From Gossypium raimondii (taxonomy: Eukaryota > Streptophyta > Magnoliopsida > Malvales > Malvaceae): a DNA stretch of 64,000 nt. The position numbers and the translations under genes are program-made. Positions 1 through 11,659 of the stretch are shown here, in pieces. The notes beneath the pieces are model-generated. The model did not search any database. It saw only the letters and a list, made by a program, of their open reading frames with translations, and was not told where the DNA came from. How positions within the stretch are numbered: position 1 is the stretch's first letter; every line of letters begins with the position of its first letter. The stretch spans positions 2,294,001 to 2,358,000 of the forward strand of contig NC_068565.1 in assembly GCF_025698545.1 (NCBI RefSeq), in the 5' to 3' direction.

Positions 1-1071
1 GATGAAAACAAGCACTGATAGGGCCAAAATGAATATGCATGAGTGATAGACTCCAAGAAAGGATAGATTGGTAAGTAAAATGGTATAATTGTGAAAGTTG
101 AATGAATTTATGTCAATGTTGTAAATGTCTAAATGTTGAATTATTAGTTGAGAATAGGCACTAAATGGCTATTTGAAAAGTAATTAATAGGATGAATGGT
201 TTAGTTGGTTGATTGGCCATTTGGTATGTACATGTTCTAATGTGAAGATAAATATGCAATGTTTGGTATTAATGATCATATATGGATAAATTACATGTTG
301 TATGCATAATGGTATATTGAAAATGTTATGCTTTACTACTTTGAATTATGAAAGTACCACTGAGTCTATTGTTCAACGTATGGTTTATTTTCTCCGTACG
401 CAGGTTTAGATATCTCTCGAAACCTTGGAACTTGAAGCCAACAAGCAAACTATCTTTTCCGACCCTACAAAATTTGTTTAAAGTAACTTATTTTGGTCAT
501 TTTGGGCATCTACCTAGGAGACTCATGTTAAAAGTCTTAAATATTAAGTTACATATATGGTATAATTCTTGCTAATGTTTTGTTTTTGTGTTGATAAGGG
601 TTTTAGTTTACGTGGAAGATGTGAAATGCTTTTATGAAATTTTAGGTTCCTTTTTAACTTGTACTAGGTAGATTTTTGTGAAACCAGTAAGTCACGTTGT
701 AAAGTGGAACCTCTAACTTCGAGACGAGAAACAAAGTAAAATTTTAGGTGACGACGCCGTTGCTCAAGGTCATGACGAGCACCAAACAAAGAGTTGTTTC
801 GCAAAGAGAAACCCTCGACGTCGCAACGTGAACCTAATGTTTTAAATTTTTACAATTAGGTCCTTTTTTTTACTTCGGGTTAGTAAAAGAGCTTTCATAA
901 GCTTGTATAAGACCTGAAAATGTTTGTGCATCGTTTTATACACTCACTTTAGTTAAATATGAATGTTTATATGATTTGTAAATAAATGTATGTGATCGTA
1001 GTTGCTTCGGCAACGAATGTGGTACATTATAACTCGGACCCGGCGATCAAGTCAGGTAATGGGGTGTTACA
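1..1071. mobile_element. 3' part of an LTR (Ty3/gypsy-like), cut by the window edge
   Basis: The stretch ends at 1060-1071 in a GGGGTGTTACA motif preceded by 'aactcggacccggcgatcaa'. This is the kind of 3' end seen in many plant gypsy LTRs, and a second example ends at 38625. The matching LTR start (TGTAACAC-like) is not visible, so it probably lies left of the window. No gag or pol coding is recognisable; a 75-codon open stretch at 348-575 has no domain. It is a solo or truncated LTR. Family assignment is inference. Confidence 0.5.
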
Positions 1072-2280
1072 TTTTAGTTGATGGGAAAATGAGCATGTTT
1101 GATAAGAAAAAGCAAATACAAATTAAAAAAAAAATTGTAAAAAGTAAATATAAAAACATTTTAAAGTTTTTTTAAATATATTGTATAATTTCTAGAATAG
1201 GAACTAAATTATATATTTTGTAAACATTGATTTTTTTGATTTTTTGATTTAGTTTATATAATGTGTAAAAATCGGACTAAATTTGTTATTAGGCTAATAA
1301 AAACCCCATGTTAGGCTTCTATTACTAAGTTAATGGTAAGAGTGACTAAAATATATAATTTCAAAAGTGAGTGACAAAATTAAAAAAAATCAAAATTAAG
1401 TGACCAAGATAGAACAAACTGAATAAGGTGACTATTCTTGTAATTTAACCAAAATTAAATTTTGAATAAAAAGTCATTTATTTCAAGTAACAACTAAAAA
1501 GTGTCATAATCTTATATATTATATTAAAAACATCACAAGAATGTGCATGTTAGGAAACATCAAAGCATTGATGGTGGTAACGTAAGAGAAAGGGATAAAA
1601 GTAATTTTTAGTCTCTTAATTTGATCCTTAAACTTTTTTGTTCGCATTAGTTTTACAAATTGTTAAATTTTTTTCAATTTAATCCCTAAACTTGATTCTT
1701 AAACTCCCTTTTGAGTGTCATGTCATCACTTAAAAATTTTAAAATATTGTATAAAATCTGAAAGATACAAGAAAAAGTTATTAAAAATTATATATATTTT
1801 CATTTTATAAAGTTTTTAAGGGAATGTTATGGTATAATTTTAAAGCATCATGTCATCACGCTTCAATGGAATCTAAATTTTGTAGACTAAATTGAAAAAT
1901 CTACCAATTTATAGGATTAATGTGGACCGAAAAATAGGGACCAAAATGAAAAACAATCGTCAAATTCTGGGGATAAATGTTGATTTATCCTAACAAAAAT
2001 AATGAGAAAAACAGAAAGGGGCGCCCACCGATGGGGACTGCATCGTGTCGGTGCAGTTTATATTTAAAAACCCAACGAATACCCCAAAAATATGGTACCT
2101 TTTTTTTTCTCTGTTTGGTTACAGAGGAAGTAAAGTTTCCATTTGTTCTAGCACTTTCCAAGTTCCCTCTGTCTGTAGTTTTTGAATCCAAATCTCTTAA
2201 AATCTCTGCATTGCTTTCATTTCCACCTTGGTCTGTATACTCCTTTTTTCCCTTATAATCGGATCTGGGATCTTTCTACT
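1072..2280. other. Intergenic, with a foldback repeat and the promoter/5' leader of the next gene
   Basis: From about 1593 to 1990 there is an imperfect foldback repeat that starts GGATAAAAG and ends TTGATTTATCC. Inside it are the 'fact-like' phrases 'tagtctcttaatttgatcc' and 'gggaccaaaatgaaaaac', which recur in other window elements (25.5 and 43.6 kb). The rest is AT-rich sequence with no gene that can be supported. The last part, from about 2100, is likely the promoter and 5' UTR of the gene at 2662. Confidence 0.5.
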
Positions 2281-2661
2281 TTCTTTCCAAGGTATTTTCT
2301 TTTTAATTTTCTCATATGATTTTCTTTTTTCTTTTTGATAAATGAAGCATTTTTCTTTACTGGGTATTGATGAATATTGGGTTTTGATTGCTATATTTTC
2401 TGGGTTTGTGTTGCTATTACTTGTAACAAAGCATTGTTGATCCTTTTTGGACATTTTGGAATTATCTATTGAAATTTTTATATGATGGATGCAGGGTTTG
2501 ATATTAAGGGCTTCATTGGGCAAAACTTATAAGGCTTGTATATTAAGTTAAATTTAAGCTGTTATTGTGATTTTAAAGCTTGAAAGTTGCTAAATATATC
2601 TTTGTGGGAGGCCATTTATTGTATAGGGGCTGATTCTTAAGGTTGTGCTTTGGATTTGTCC

Positions 2662-3507
2662 ATGGATGAGATGGTTTCTAGGTTTAAAGATTTAGAACTT
2701 GGCCTTGAAAATGGAGTATCTCTTAGTGTAGGTGAAGATTCTAGGTTTTCTAAGGTTGAAGGCAGTTCCGTCGAGGGGTCTTTGTCCAGTGATGCTTCGA
2801 ATTCCGGTAGGGTTTGTGTCGAGAATTTGCTGTTGGTGAATGTAGAGGGACAAGAGGATAAAAGTGGTAAGGAGAATAAATTAGTGAAGGAGAAACGTAA
2901 AAGCTTGGGTCACAAGAAACCTCCTAAACCTCCTAGGCCACCTAGAGCTCCGTCGTTGGGGGCGGCTGATCAGAAACTAATTAAGGAAATCGCGGAACTC
3001 GCACGGTTGAAGCGTGCGAGAATCGAACGGATGAAAGCATTGAAGAAATTGAAAGCTACTAAGCCGGCAACATCTTCTAGTAGCAACATGTTTGCTATGG
3101 TGTTCACTATCATTTTTTGTCTTGTCATAATGTTTCAAGGTAATGTTTACTAGTAAAAAGATGCCTTGGTTTCCAAGCTATCGAATACGGACTAAATGTT
3201 TCTCTCTTTTTTCGCTCGTTTTTCACAGGAATGTCACCTGGAAGTACACCGTCGACTTACCAAGGCTCTCCTTCCCCAGCAGAAAGTGGTCTAACCTCAC
3301 TTCAATCCTCCACGAATCCATCAGCAAGCGTTCGAAATCAACCCGGTTCTCAATCTCCCTAGTACGTAACACTCAACTCAATACGTTCGTTACCGTAACT
3401 CAGTGATCAAGGAACTAATTCCCTATAACCCTTTTCTGTTCTTCAGTTTAGTGGAACAGGTTGCAGGTTTAGAATCCCATGGAAAGCTATCAAAATCTTC
3501 TGGATGA
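2662..3507 (+). CDS. Small basic protein with C-terminal transmembrane anchor (function unknown)
   Basis: Three exons: 2662-3139, 3229-3361 and 3447-3507. All introns have GT/AG ends and the frame joins to 223 residues. The first ATG (2662) was chosen; the frame is open slightly further upstream but only from a TTG. A likely 5' UTR intron lies at 2292-2494 (AAG|gtatt ... gcag|GG). The protein has an acidic and serine-rich N-terminal part, a proline/lysine tract near residues 85-97 (KPPKPPRPPRAP), then a basic, probably helical segment at about 103-134. A hydrophobic stretch at about 143-158 could anchor it by the C-terminal side, followed by a Ser/Gln/Pro-rich tail coded by exons 2 and 3. I do not recognise a named domain. 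It resembles conserved unnamed plant transmembrane proteins. Exon structure is well supported; function is unknown. Confidence 0.75.
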
Positions 3508-3769
3508 AAGTACAATGATGTGTTTCACTGCAAAAGCCATATATATATTCATCAAAAATCAAATGGAGTTTCAATATACTTTTTCATGGTAATTTATATC
3601 CCTTGTATATATGATGTTATGGAGTTAAATTACCATGTAAAAAATCTTTGGTCATGGTTCTCAATAATTTTATGCAATTTTTTTCCATAAAGATATCCCA
3701 TTATGCTACTCAGAATTCACGCACACACATATACATATATATTCATTCATTAATAAAATATATGGTTTA

Positions 3770-3934
3770 GGGTATTTCTTGTTTTCTCCGGATTTGGATG
3801 AGCGGTGTGTTTACTTGTCGTTAGTGTAAAAACAGTGGTGGCAGTAAGATTAAATACTGTAACGATACTATTGTATAAGACAAAAAATAAATTAAATGCG
3901 CTGCACTGCACCATTCGTCTATCCAAATTCACCC
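3770..3934. mobile_element. Tourist-like MITE, copy A
   Basis: It is about 165 bp long and flanked by TTA (3767-3769) and TTA (3935-3937). The interior matches the other copies in the window: 'gtgtttacttgtcgttagtgtaaaaacagtggtggcagt' followed by 'actgtaacgatactattgtat'. The 5' inverted repeat is disturbed, with about 12 extra bases before GGATTTGGATG. A 3-bp TTA/TAA duplication is typical of PIF/Harbinger (Tourist) MITEs. Confidence 0.7.
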
Positions 3935-5240
3935 TTAAATGAAGATGCTTGAGCATTTTATTTGATTGAAGATGTGTAAATCAAACAATAAATAATATTA
4001 TTTTTTTTGTCGAATTTTGAAGAAGAATTGAATGATGTGATGTGGGATTGTGAATGCCAGCTTTTGGATCCTGAATTTGGGTGTTACAGTGTTGATGTCA
4101 TGTGGATTCACGTGAGCCTCTTTTCTTTGTGTGTGTGTCTTTAATATTGTGATCTGGACTGGTCAACAATATCCCACTTAATTGGACTGGGTTATAAATT
4201 TTTTTTATTATTCTAGTTTTGTATTATTTAAATTTAAAATGTTCAATTATATAAAAGATTAAATGTCGATGTGTCATCGGGTGGCGGTCTAGATTTATGT
4301 TTCGTCAATTCTAAAGAGTTATAAAATGATCATTGAATTATTTGAAAGTTTTAATTTAAGTTATTAGGCAGTTAAAATTGTTGTTGTATGGCCTTTGCTG
4401 TTCACACTGTTTGTACCAATTGAAAGCTCTTATTCCCTTGCTTTTCTTTATTTTTGTTTTTTTCCATAAAATTATTTTGAATGTTACGAATTTGTGAAAC
4501 AAAATCTAAATAACTTTCTCCTCCAATATTCAACACTGCTCATTAGATCGATTTGAATTTAATAAATGTTTTTCTACTTATTGATGGGTATTAATCTATT
4601 GTACCCATCGTCGAATTGTTGCTCGAAGCTCGCTAGTCAGACTTTTTAAAAGAAAAGGTTTAGTAACCATTTTTTTAACTTTTTGAAGTTGAGTGACCAA
4701 AACATAAACTTGCTAATAGTTCAGTTGCCTCAAGTGTAATTTACCCAAAAAGAAAAGAATTTTGATACAATGCTTAGAGTAAGTCATAATCTCACTCCAA
4801 TCTTAAATAGAAGAATATACTCTTAAAGAATTTTGATACTCACGTCCTCCTGCATTGATAATAATGCCAATGCTAACCGAGTATTATTGAGTTAAGACTT
4901 AATCAGCAAAAAAAAAGAAGAATATTTGTTAGTATTTATTTTTAATATGTTCAGAATATAATAGATTTATTGTTTTCTCATATATAATTTTTCATGCATA
5001 AATAATTCATATATAATTTTATTTTTATTGTTTTATATATATAATTTTCAAGAAATGATATAAAAATATTAAATATTAAAATTATAAAAAATTAAAATTG
5101 ATATAAACTTATTAAATTATAAATATTATAAATAATGGGCTTGTAGCCAAGTATACATTACACATGAAGTCATTGAAATGGAAAAATAATCAAATAGTTA
5201 AAAACAAAGACCTATGCTTGAATGATTTCAAGATTTGTAA

Positions 5241-5267
5241 TTAGGGTTTAGGGTTTAGGGTTTTAGG
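5241..5267 (+). repeat. Short interstitial telomere-like repeat (TTTAGGG)3
   Basis: Three nearly perfect TTTAGGG units in a row, the plant telomere repeat unit. Such short tracts (telo-boxes) are common in plant genomes, in promoters and as double-strand-break repair scars. No gene start is close by. Confidence 0.6.
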
Positions 5268-6422
5268 ATTTCTAGTGATTATTGAAGCAAACTAATCACA
5301 GATTTGGAAAGGGAAGAGAGAATGAAGTCTAATGGTGCCATTAGTTGAGGACGTGGCACATACGCGGAATGCCACCTCAATATATAGTCATCCACACCGT
5401 TAATTTTTCCATCCAATCCTAGTCAATCTGACAAAAACTAAAAGTGTAAAATAAAAAAATTAAAATTAAAATGTTGATAGGATGAAATGACAACAAAAGA
5501 ACAAAATAGGAATCAATAAAGACAAAGCTATGGATTTCATCCCATTATTATTTAAAATTAAAATTTTAGTTCCACGAATTTATCATAAATTGGATCGTAT
5601 TTTTGAAAATTAAAAAGGTAGTTGAATTGGATAACATTATTTAATTATTTATATTTATTTATATATAAAAGTGTTTTGCTGAATTGATATCAATCAAGGT
5701 CTAATTGTGAAATTATTTAAAATTATTTATTTTCATAATACAAAAATATTATTTTGAAGGCATTATTGTGTTTTTTTATATTTTGACTCATTGTATTTAT
5801 AATCTCAATTTTAACATTTCAACGAAAATAGTATTTTATTTTTATTTCAACTTTTTTATATAAAATTTGTTACATAAATTTATATTTCGATCCACATCAT
5901 ACATTTGTCAAAATTGGGATCACAGTTTGATCCGTACCGACTCAATTGGAAAAAGATAAAATACCCTCAATTTACAAAATAAATTGTATTATTTCAAGTA
6001 TTTCATTATTTTATGTCTTTTATTTATATAAATATATGTAAGAAAATTTGAACCTATGTATTTTTAATTTTCCTCATTTTATATTTTACCATTAAACTAA
6101 ACCCTATTTTTTTATTACCATTAACTTTTGTTATTAACGTATAAGCAACAAATTAATACAAACTTACCAACAAATAAATTAAAAAGAAAAGCCAAATTTT
6201 CCACCTTGGTAAAGTGAAAGGACCAAACTCGTAAATAAACCAAAAAGGAAAAATAAAAGATGCTAGCTAAATCTACGGTTGAAATTTTTTCTCGACACTT
6301 AAATTACAACAACACTCCCAAACCCCAAACAGAATAAATAAAAAAAATTCACAGCCAGAAAAAAAAAAAAAGTACACACACAAGCAATTCGTCACCAAAA
6401 TCCCCCACAGTTTCAAAGTCCA

Positions 6423-6941
6423 TTAACCTTTAAGCAAAATCTTAACAATGGCGACGGCCACATCAGATAAGCTATGAATCAACTTATTCCGATCACTCAA
6501 CGCCGCCAATTCCTGCGACCACGAAATCATCTTCTCACAAGAATCTGCTTCTTTAGCCGCATCCGATATCCCATCGGCGGCGAACTCGAACTGCCCTTTA
6601 CTCAAAGCATCAATGGCTTGTGGAAGATTATACTTCACCACCGGTATATAAAGCTCGGCACAATAAGCTAATGCCCTCTCAATTTTAGGATCTGGGGTTC
6701 GGTTTATTTCGGCTCGGATGTAGCTCAATGTGTCGGTGGCGTTAGACAACATGGTGTCGGCCATTACACTGGCTAAACCTTTCACGTCTTTGCCATTGGA
6801 ATTGGATTTTAAGGTGGAGATACATAGGTCATAGAAGGGTGTTTTTTTGCATATTTGGTCTACAAGATCATCATCACATTGGGTTGATGGGAAAGTGATT
6901 GTGAGTAGAATTAGGAGAAGTTTGAGAGAATGGGTGTTCAT
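6423..6941 (-). CDS. Cell wall/vacuolar inhibitor of beta-fructosidase (PMEI-like domain protein)
   Basis: A single-exon gene of 172 residues starting at an ATG. Residues 1 to about 22 form a signal peptide, so the mature protein enters the secretory path (apoplast or vacuole). The rest is one PMEI/invertase-inhibitor four-helix bundle. The four family cysteines are at residues 31, 40, 94 and 135; by family knowledge they pair 31-40 and 94-135. The C-terminal LSDVAVAIVKILL helix is typical of invertase inhibitors of the C/VIF1 group, which block acid invertases and thereby sucrose cleavage. Members that instead inhibit pectin methylesterase share the fold, so target specificity is inferred from similarity rather than shown. 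N-glycosylation sequons are present (NAT at 67-69, NRT at 80-82). A second member lies 6.3 kb away on the other strand. Confidence 0.88.
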   Translation of the reverse strand: MNTHSLKLLLILLTITFPSTQCDDDLVDQICKKTPFYDLCISTLKSNSNGKDVKGLASVMADTMLSNATDTLSYIRAEINRTPDPKIERALAYCAELYIPVVKYNLPQAIDALSKGQFEFAADGISDAAKEADSCEKMISWSQELAALSDRNKLIHSLSDVAVAIVKILLKG

Positions 6942-8738
6942 TTTGTGTGCGTTTATGTGTGGAGGTGATGAGAAAAATGGCTATATTGATGGAAGGGGGT
7001 GATTGATTGGCTTTGTCTGGAGTTTTTCTTTTTAAGATGGTGATTGGATTCATCTTGTTTTTATAGGAGGGTTAGGACATGAAAAGGGGTGCCTTTTTGG
7101 ATTTGGATTTTGGTTTTTTATTTGAGGGGTTAAAGTTATTTTTCTTTGTGTTCTCACATGAATCAATGCTTAGAATTGAATGGTTAGATTATCGTTTTTA
7201 GTTCAACCAGTCCCTAGGTTTACTGGTCTAATTTTTTACTTTGAATCTATATTTTGGTTGGTCATTGAGTTTAATTTCAAAAATAATAATTAAATTACTT
7301 TGACAGGTATTAATTAGACCGGTTCATATGTCGGCTTTTGATAAAATTTAGGCCAATTTGATTGGCTTGGGCTTATCTCAACCCGAAAAATAGATTAAAA
7401 ATTTTGCTCAAACCTAGCTTGGCTCGTTCGTATTAATTATATAATTTTTTTAAAATATAATATTAAAAACACTAAAAACATTAAAAAGTATTTCCCAACA
7501 AATTAAAAATAAATTTAAAAAAAATTTATACTTAAATAATACTAACATAGGTACAACTTAACAAACAAATATCTCTAAAATAGTAACAAAATTAACAATA
7601 AAATAATAATTATACAATATCCAAACAATAACGACAAAATAGTAGCAACATGATAGTGAAATGACAACAAAATAATGAGAAAACAATATTTTTTTTTACA
7701 AATTCGAGGCCTAACCAATTTTTTAATTGAGCCTTATTTTTTTTTTTACTCAAGTCCCATTTTTCGAACCTATAATTTTGCTTAAACCCTCTCACTTTTC
7801 GAGCAGATTTTTTGGCATGGCCATGGACAGATCTAATATCAACAAGTAAAATTGTACTTTTAATAAGAGAATTTAGGTTCAAACTTTCGAAACAAAATTG
7901 TTGGTAAGAACAAACATTAACTTCAAAAGTATTATCTTCATGAACAGTAAAATAGATATAATAAAAATACATTTATTATATAAAAAGAAAAATTAGTTGA
8001 TAGGTCTTTGTGTAATTAGGAGTAGAACTAGAAATTTAGTTGAAGCATAAATTTTGGTAGGATGAAAACGTGATTTTATCATTATATTAATTTATAACTT
8101 CACAAATTTTGAAAAAGTCAAGTTAAAATTTTACTAATTAAATATGCAAAAATTAAATTGTTTGGTTTTATAATAGAGAGAACCTATAATACGAGGACCC
8201 ATCAAATAATTTAACCACAAACAACCTTGCGAAAGCCACATGCATTGTTTTGTTTGGGACTTACACTATTATTCGGTTAAAATATACCACGAGACTTATA
8301 CTTTTAACAATTTGATAATTTAGTCCTTAGAGCATCTTCGAGTCAAACCAGACTTATTCAATTTGAATTTATAATCGTCTTTTTTTATAAAGACAAAAAC
8401 TGTTACCACTTCAATCAACCACTTATTCCTAATTACAAAAATTAAGAATAAATGAGTAATTTGGGGTTTCATAAAATAATGCATCAATTTAACCCATTCA
8501 CAATATCCCCCTTTCTTGGTGGTTCACGAGTCAAAATTGGGAACCCTGAATTTTTAACTTATTTGTCACTTAATGCTTTTGTGTCCTTTAGGTACACGTG
8601 TTTGGCTCTTGAATTCCTACAATTAAAAATTTATATCTGGAATGTTCTTTTTTAATAAAGATAAATTTGAATAATGTTTCGTATAAACTCTTAATTTCAT
8701 GTGCTATCAATAAATAATATCTTAAAAAGTTAATAAAT
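6942..8738. other. Intergenic: promoter of the inhibitor gene, then a degraded hAT-type MITE
   Basis: The first few hundred bases upstream of 6941 are presumably the promoter of the minus-strand gene. From about 7315 ('tagaccggttcatatgtcgg') to about 7833 ('ggccatggacagatcta') lies an AT-rich element whose ends resemble the hAT-type MITE at 46967 and the element near 54670. No clean target duplication is visible. An open stretch at 7610-7972 is inside this element and looks accidental. No gene is supported. Confidence 0.45.
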
Positions 8739-8830
8739 GTTGATTGAGTTTTAATTCTATTGGTATAAGTATTGTTCTCGATGCAAGACGACGTGGGTTC
8801 GAATACGATCAACACTTATTCTTTTGCCAC
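8739..8830 (+). mobile_element. tRNA-derived SINE fragment
   Basis: 'gttttaattctattggtata' (box A-like) is followed about 40 bases later by 'gtgggttcgaatacgatcaa' (box B, GGTTCGA). The same two blocks recur around 9503, 11455, 28255 (minus), 53710 (minus) and 56817. This spacing and sequence is that of an internal Pol III promoter in a tRNA-derived SINE. Confidence 0.5.
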
Positions 8831-8834
8831 CCAG

Positions 8835-9440
8835 TCTCTTTTTGCAATCACTGTTGATACCACATCGTCTGAACATTGGATTTTTGGGCTCTTATATTCT
8901 ACTGACAGTAGCCTGCTTGAAATAGTTTCCGTGACGGCTTGGAGTTTGTGGTATTTTCGGAACTGTTATCTTTGGCAAGGGCAGTACGTGGCTGCGGCAT
9001 CTGTTGTGGCCTTTGCTGCGCGTTTTATCCACGATTGGGCAGCTTCACGTGCCGCGTACCAACGACTGTTATCCACTGTTGTGATGTAGCCTAGTTCCGC
9101 TGCCTGTTGTGTGGAGTTGGCCCTCGGTAGGGGTGCTCTTAATGCCAACGTAGATGCGGCTTGGCATGCTGCCTGATTGGAGGGCGAGCTTCGGGGCTGT
9201 TCTTAGTGATTAGAATGGGGCGTTCCTTGGGACCGTCGGGGCAACAGCTAATAGCATTGAGGTGATGACTGCTTTACAATCAAATAAGTCTCATAGTTCT
9301 GAGGTTGGTTTGATATTTGATGACTATTGCTGGCTTGTGTCTTTTTTTGGGCACATTTGATTTCGTTGGATCCGTCGAAGTGTTAATAGAGCTGCTCACC
9401 ATTTAGCGTGGGAGGCTTTATTCCAAGCACACCGTATTGT
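8835..9440 (+). pseudogene. LINE remnant: 3' end of the ORF2 RNase H region
   Basis: The stretch is less AT-rich than its surroundings. In pieces, it encodes the usual C-terminus of plant non-LTR retrotransposons. A block at about 8920-9090 reads like the linker 'AWSLWYFRNCYLWQGQ'. Near 9140, 'LNANVDAAWHAA' matches the first strand of RNase H ('K.NVDAA'). 'WIRRSVNRAAHHLAWEAL' near 9370-9425 matches the conserved RNase H C-terminal block (F.RR.N..AH.LA). The frame is broken by stops and shifts, so it is dead. It sits between two SINE fragments (8739 and 9503). Confidence 0.65.
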
Positions 9441-9502
9441 TTATGATACTTTGCGATTTTTTTGAGTTGTGTTTCTTTGTCTCATGTGAATTGCATCAAT
9501 GG

Positions 9503-9640
9503 GGATTGAGTCTTAATTTTATTGGTACAGGTATTATTGTCAATGCAAGAGGACGTAAGTTTAAAGTGTACCAAGAGGACGTAAGTTTAAAGTGTACTAT
9601 CCTCTTATTTATGAGTTAGGAAGAGATTATAGCTAATTTT
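9503..9640 (+). mobile_element. tRNA-derived SINE with a small internal duplication
   Basis: 'gagtcttaattttattggta' is followed by 'attattgtcaatgcaagagg', as in the family copies elsewhere. The segment 'aagaggacgtaagtttaaag' is present twice in tandem (around 9549 and 9572). The element ends with 'aattttaagtattgtgtaaa', the family's 3' part. Confidence 0.5.
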
Positions 9641-11454
9641 AAGTATTGTGTAAAAAAAATAAATCTAATCAGACACTATAATGAGATTATTCAAAAAGTT
9701 TAAACGTTAATGACTAAATTTAATATTATATATTTCTTAATTAATAAAACGAAATTATTTGAGTGATTGATACAATAAATACATTGATTGACTTGCAATT
9801 TTCTTTTTGCTGAGTTGCTTTATATCACGGATTTCTTCATCTGTGAACTCCTTTTTAAGCTTTAGTTTCTTGAAGTTCAAAAAAGAAAAAAAATGTTCCT
9901 AGGGATAAACACGTTGGCAATTAATTTTAAGTTTTTTTCTTTAATTTTTTTTAATTATAAGAGGAGCGTAAAGTCATAATAATAATACGACTAACACAAC
10001 TCAAACTCAGGTTACACCTAAAGTGATGAACACTCTAACCATCAGGCTAATACACGGGTTCTCTTTTAATTTTTAAACCAACAAAAGCATCCAACAATTA
10101 TCGATATATAAAAACACTTTAAACTCCATATGTCACTTACGTCAAACATTTGGTCTTGAATACAATATAGGGTTTTCATCATTCTTAATAGAGATATTCA
10201 CGAGTCGAACTGAGATTCAAATCAAATAAATTCTAGGCCCGACTCAACAAGTTTTAAAGACTTATTTTACTGTTTAAAAATTATTATTTATAACTTCTAA
10301 ATATTACATCCATTAAATTATTGGAAAGATCGAGCCCTTAACCTATTCGAATAATCTATTTCATAGTTTAAAATTTTTGGTTTAATGCATAATTTGGTAC
10401 CTAAGTTTGATACTATTTTTCTAATATGATATTTGTGTTATTTTTGTTTCAATATGGTATTTCTATTTGGCAAAAGTTATACATTTTAGTACTTGAAGAT
10501 AACATTGCTAACTCTTTAGTGTTTAACTTGGGTTTCAAGTTGATTTGATAAAAATCATACTTTTTTTGTTTAATATTAGCAATTAACTTTCATTAAATCA
10601 ATCTTAAAACCCAAATTAAACATTAAAAAGTTAACATTGTTACTTTTGAGTACCAAAATATATAACTTTTGTCAAATACAAGTACCAAATTGAACAAAAA
10701 ATAACATAGATACCACATTAGAAAAATTTCAAACTCAGGTATCAAATGATATATTACACCAAAAAAATAAAAATATATATTATATTCAATGCATACATTT
10801 TTAACTGAATAAAATATTTTTTAAAAACATATTTAATTTGAATCATGGTTGTTTGAACCGGATCGAAGGGTCGATCAAACCAATTGGATCAAGACTCAGC
10901 CAAGGTATTGGTACAGAGAAAGGAATCAAGCTGATAGGCACACGAATTAGTACAAATCGATGAAACCGAACTAAAAACTCAATTGGACGGATTGCTAAAT
11001 CAGTTGAACAATCTTTTAATTTTACTATTTTTATAACTTTTTAATATTTTGTTTAATCAAATCATACAAAGTGATGGTTTAATAAATTCGACCTTCGATT
11101 TAAGATTTAAGGCTTAGGGTTTAGGTCTGGTTCTGAAATCCATAATTTGAATTTGAATTGATCCAATATTAAAAAAAATACTTGGAAACTATTCCATGGG
11201 CTTAGCTAACTAGGCCAGGTGGGCCACCGGCCCGTAGTCTGCTAGCTTTCTATTATGAGAAAAGTTGTTTTTCTTATGTTAAAAATGTACGCACGAAGTA
11301 ATATTTATTGTACAAATTTATACGTAAAAATGGTAAATATTAAAAAAATTGAATTAGAAATAATTGATAATCCTTGATTTTGACCATAATTTTCTCCATC
11401 GCCATAAACTGAAAACCTAATGGAATATTGTATTAAAACAAATAAATAATCTCG
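9641..11454. other. Intergenic with a foldback element
   Basis: About 10383-10755 is an imperfect foldback repeat. The left side has 'ttggtacctaagtttgatac' and 'gtatttctatttggcaaaag'. The right side has their complements 'tttgtcaaatacaagtacca' and 'aaactcaggtatcaaatgat'. Related copies occur near 32740-33190 and 57540-58060. No gene is supported in the rest. Confidence 0.5.
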
Positions 11455-11600
11455 ATTTAATTTAGTATGATTGGTGTCGATATTATTGTCATTGTAGGAG
11501 GGCATGAGTTCGAGTGCGCAGAAGTGTATTATCCTTCTATTTAAAGATTGATGAGAGATTATGAGTAACTCTATTCATTATCGATTGCATAGCTCTCTAA
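11455..11600 (+). mobile_element. tRNA-derived SINE copy
   Basis: Shares 'tattattgtcattgtaggag', 'gagttcgagtgcgcagaagt' (box B) and 'attatccttctatttaaaga' with the SINE family described at 8739. The 3' part is partly degraded. Confidence 0.5.
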
Positions 11601-11659
11601 CATCATTCACCATTACCAGACCACTTCGACTCTCAACCGAATCGGTGAGCAGTGCTTTG

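Larger units (their letters stand above)
3508..6422. other. Intergenic, AT-rich, repeats only
   Basis: It holds a Tourist-like MITE (3770-3934, listed separately), a SINE fragment on the minus strand around 4835-4900 ('cacgtcctcctgcattgata'), and three TTTAGGG units at 5241-5267. The remainder to 6422 is AT-rich, with the 3' UTR of the minus-strand inhibitor gene at its right end. No further gene is supported. Confidence 0.5.

Noticed and set aside
3750-3956. ORF with FNLTATTVFTLTTS, also at 23933-24157
   Set aside because: Both are translations of the Tourist-like MITE, not of a gene family.
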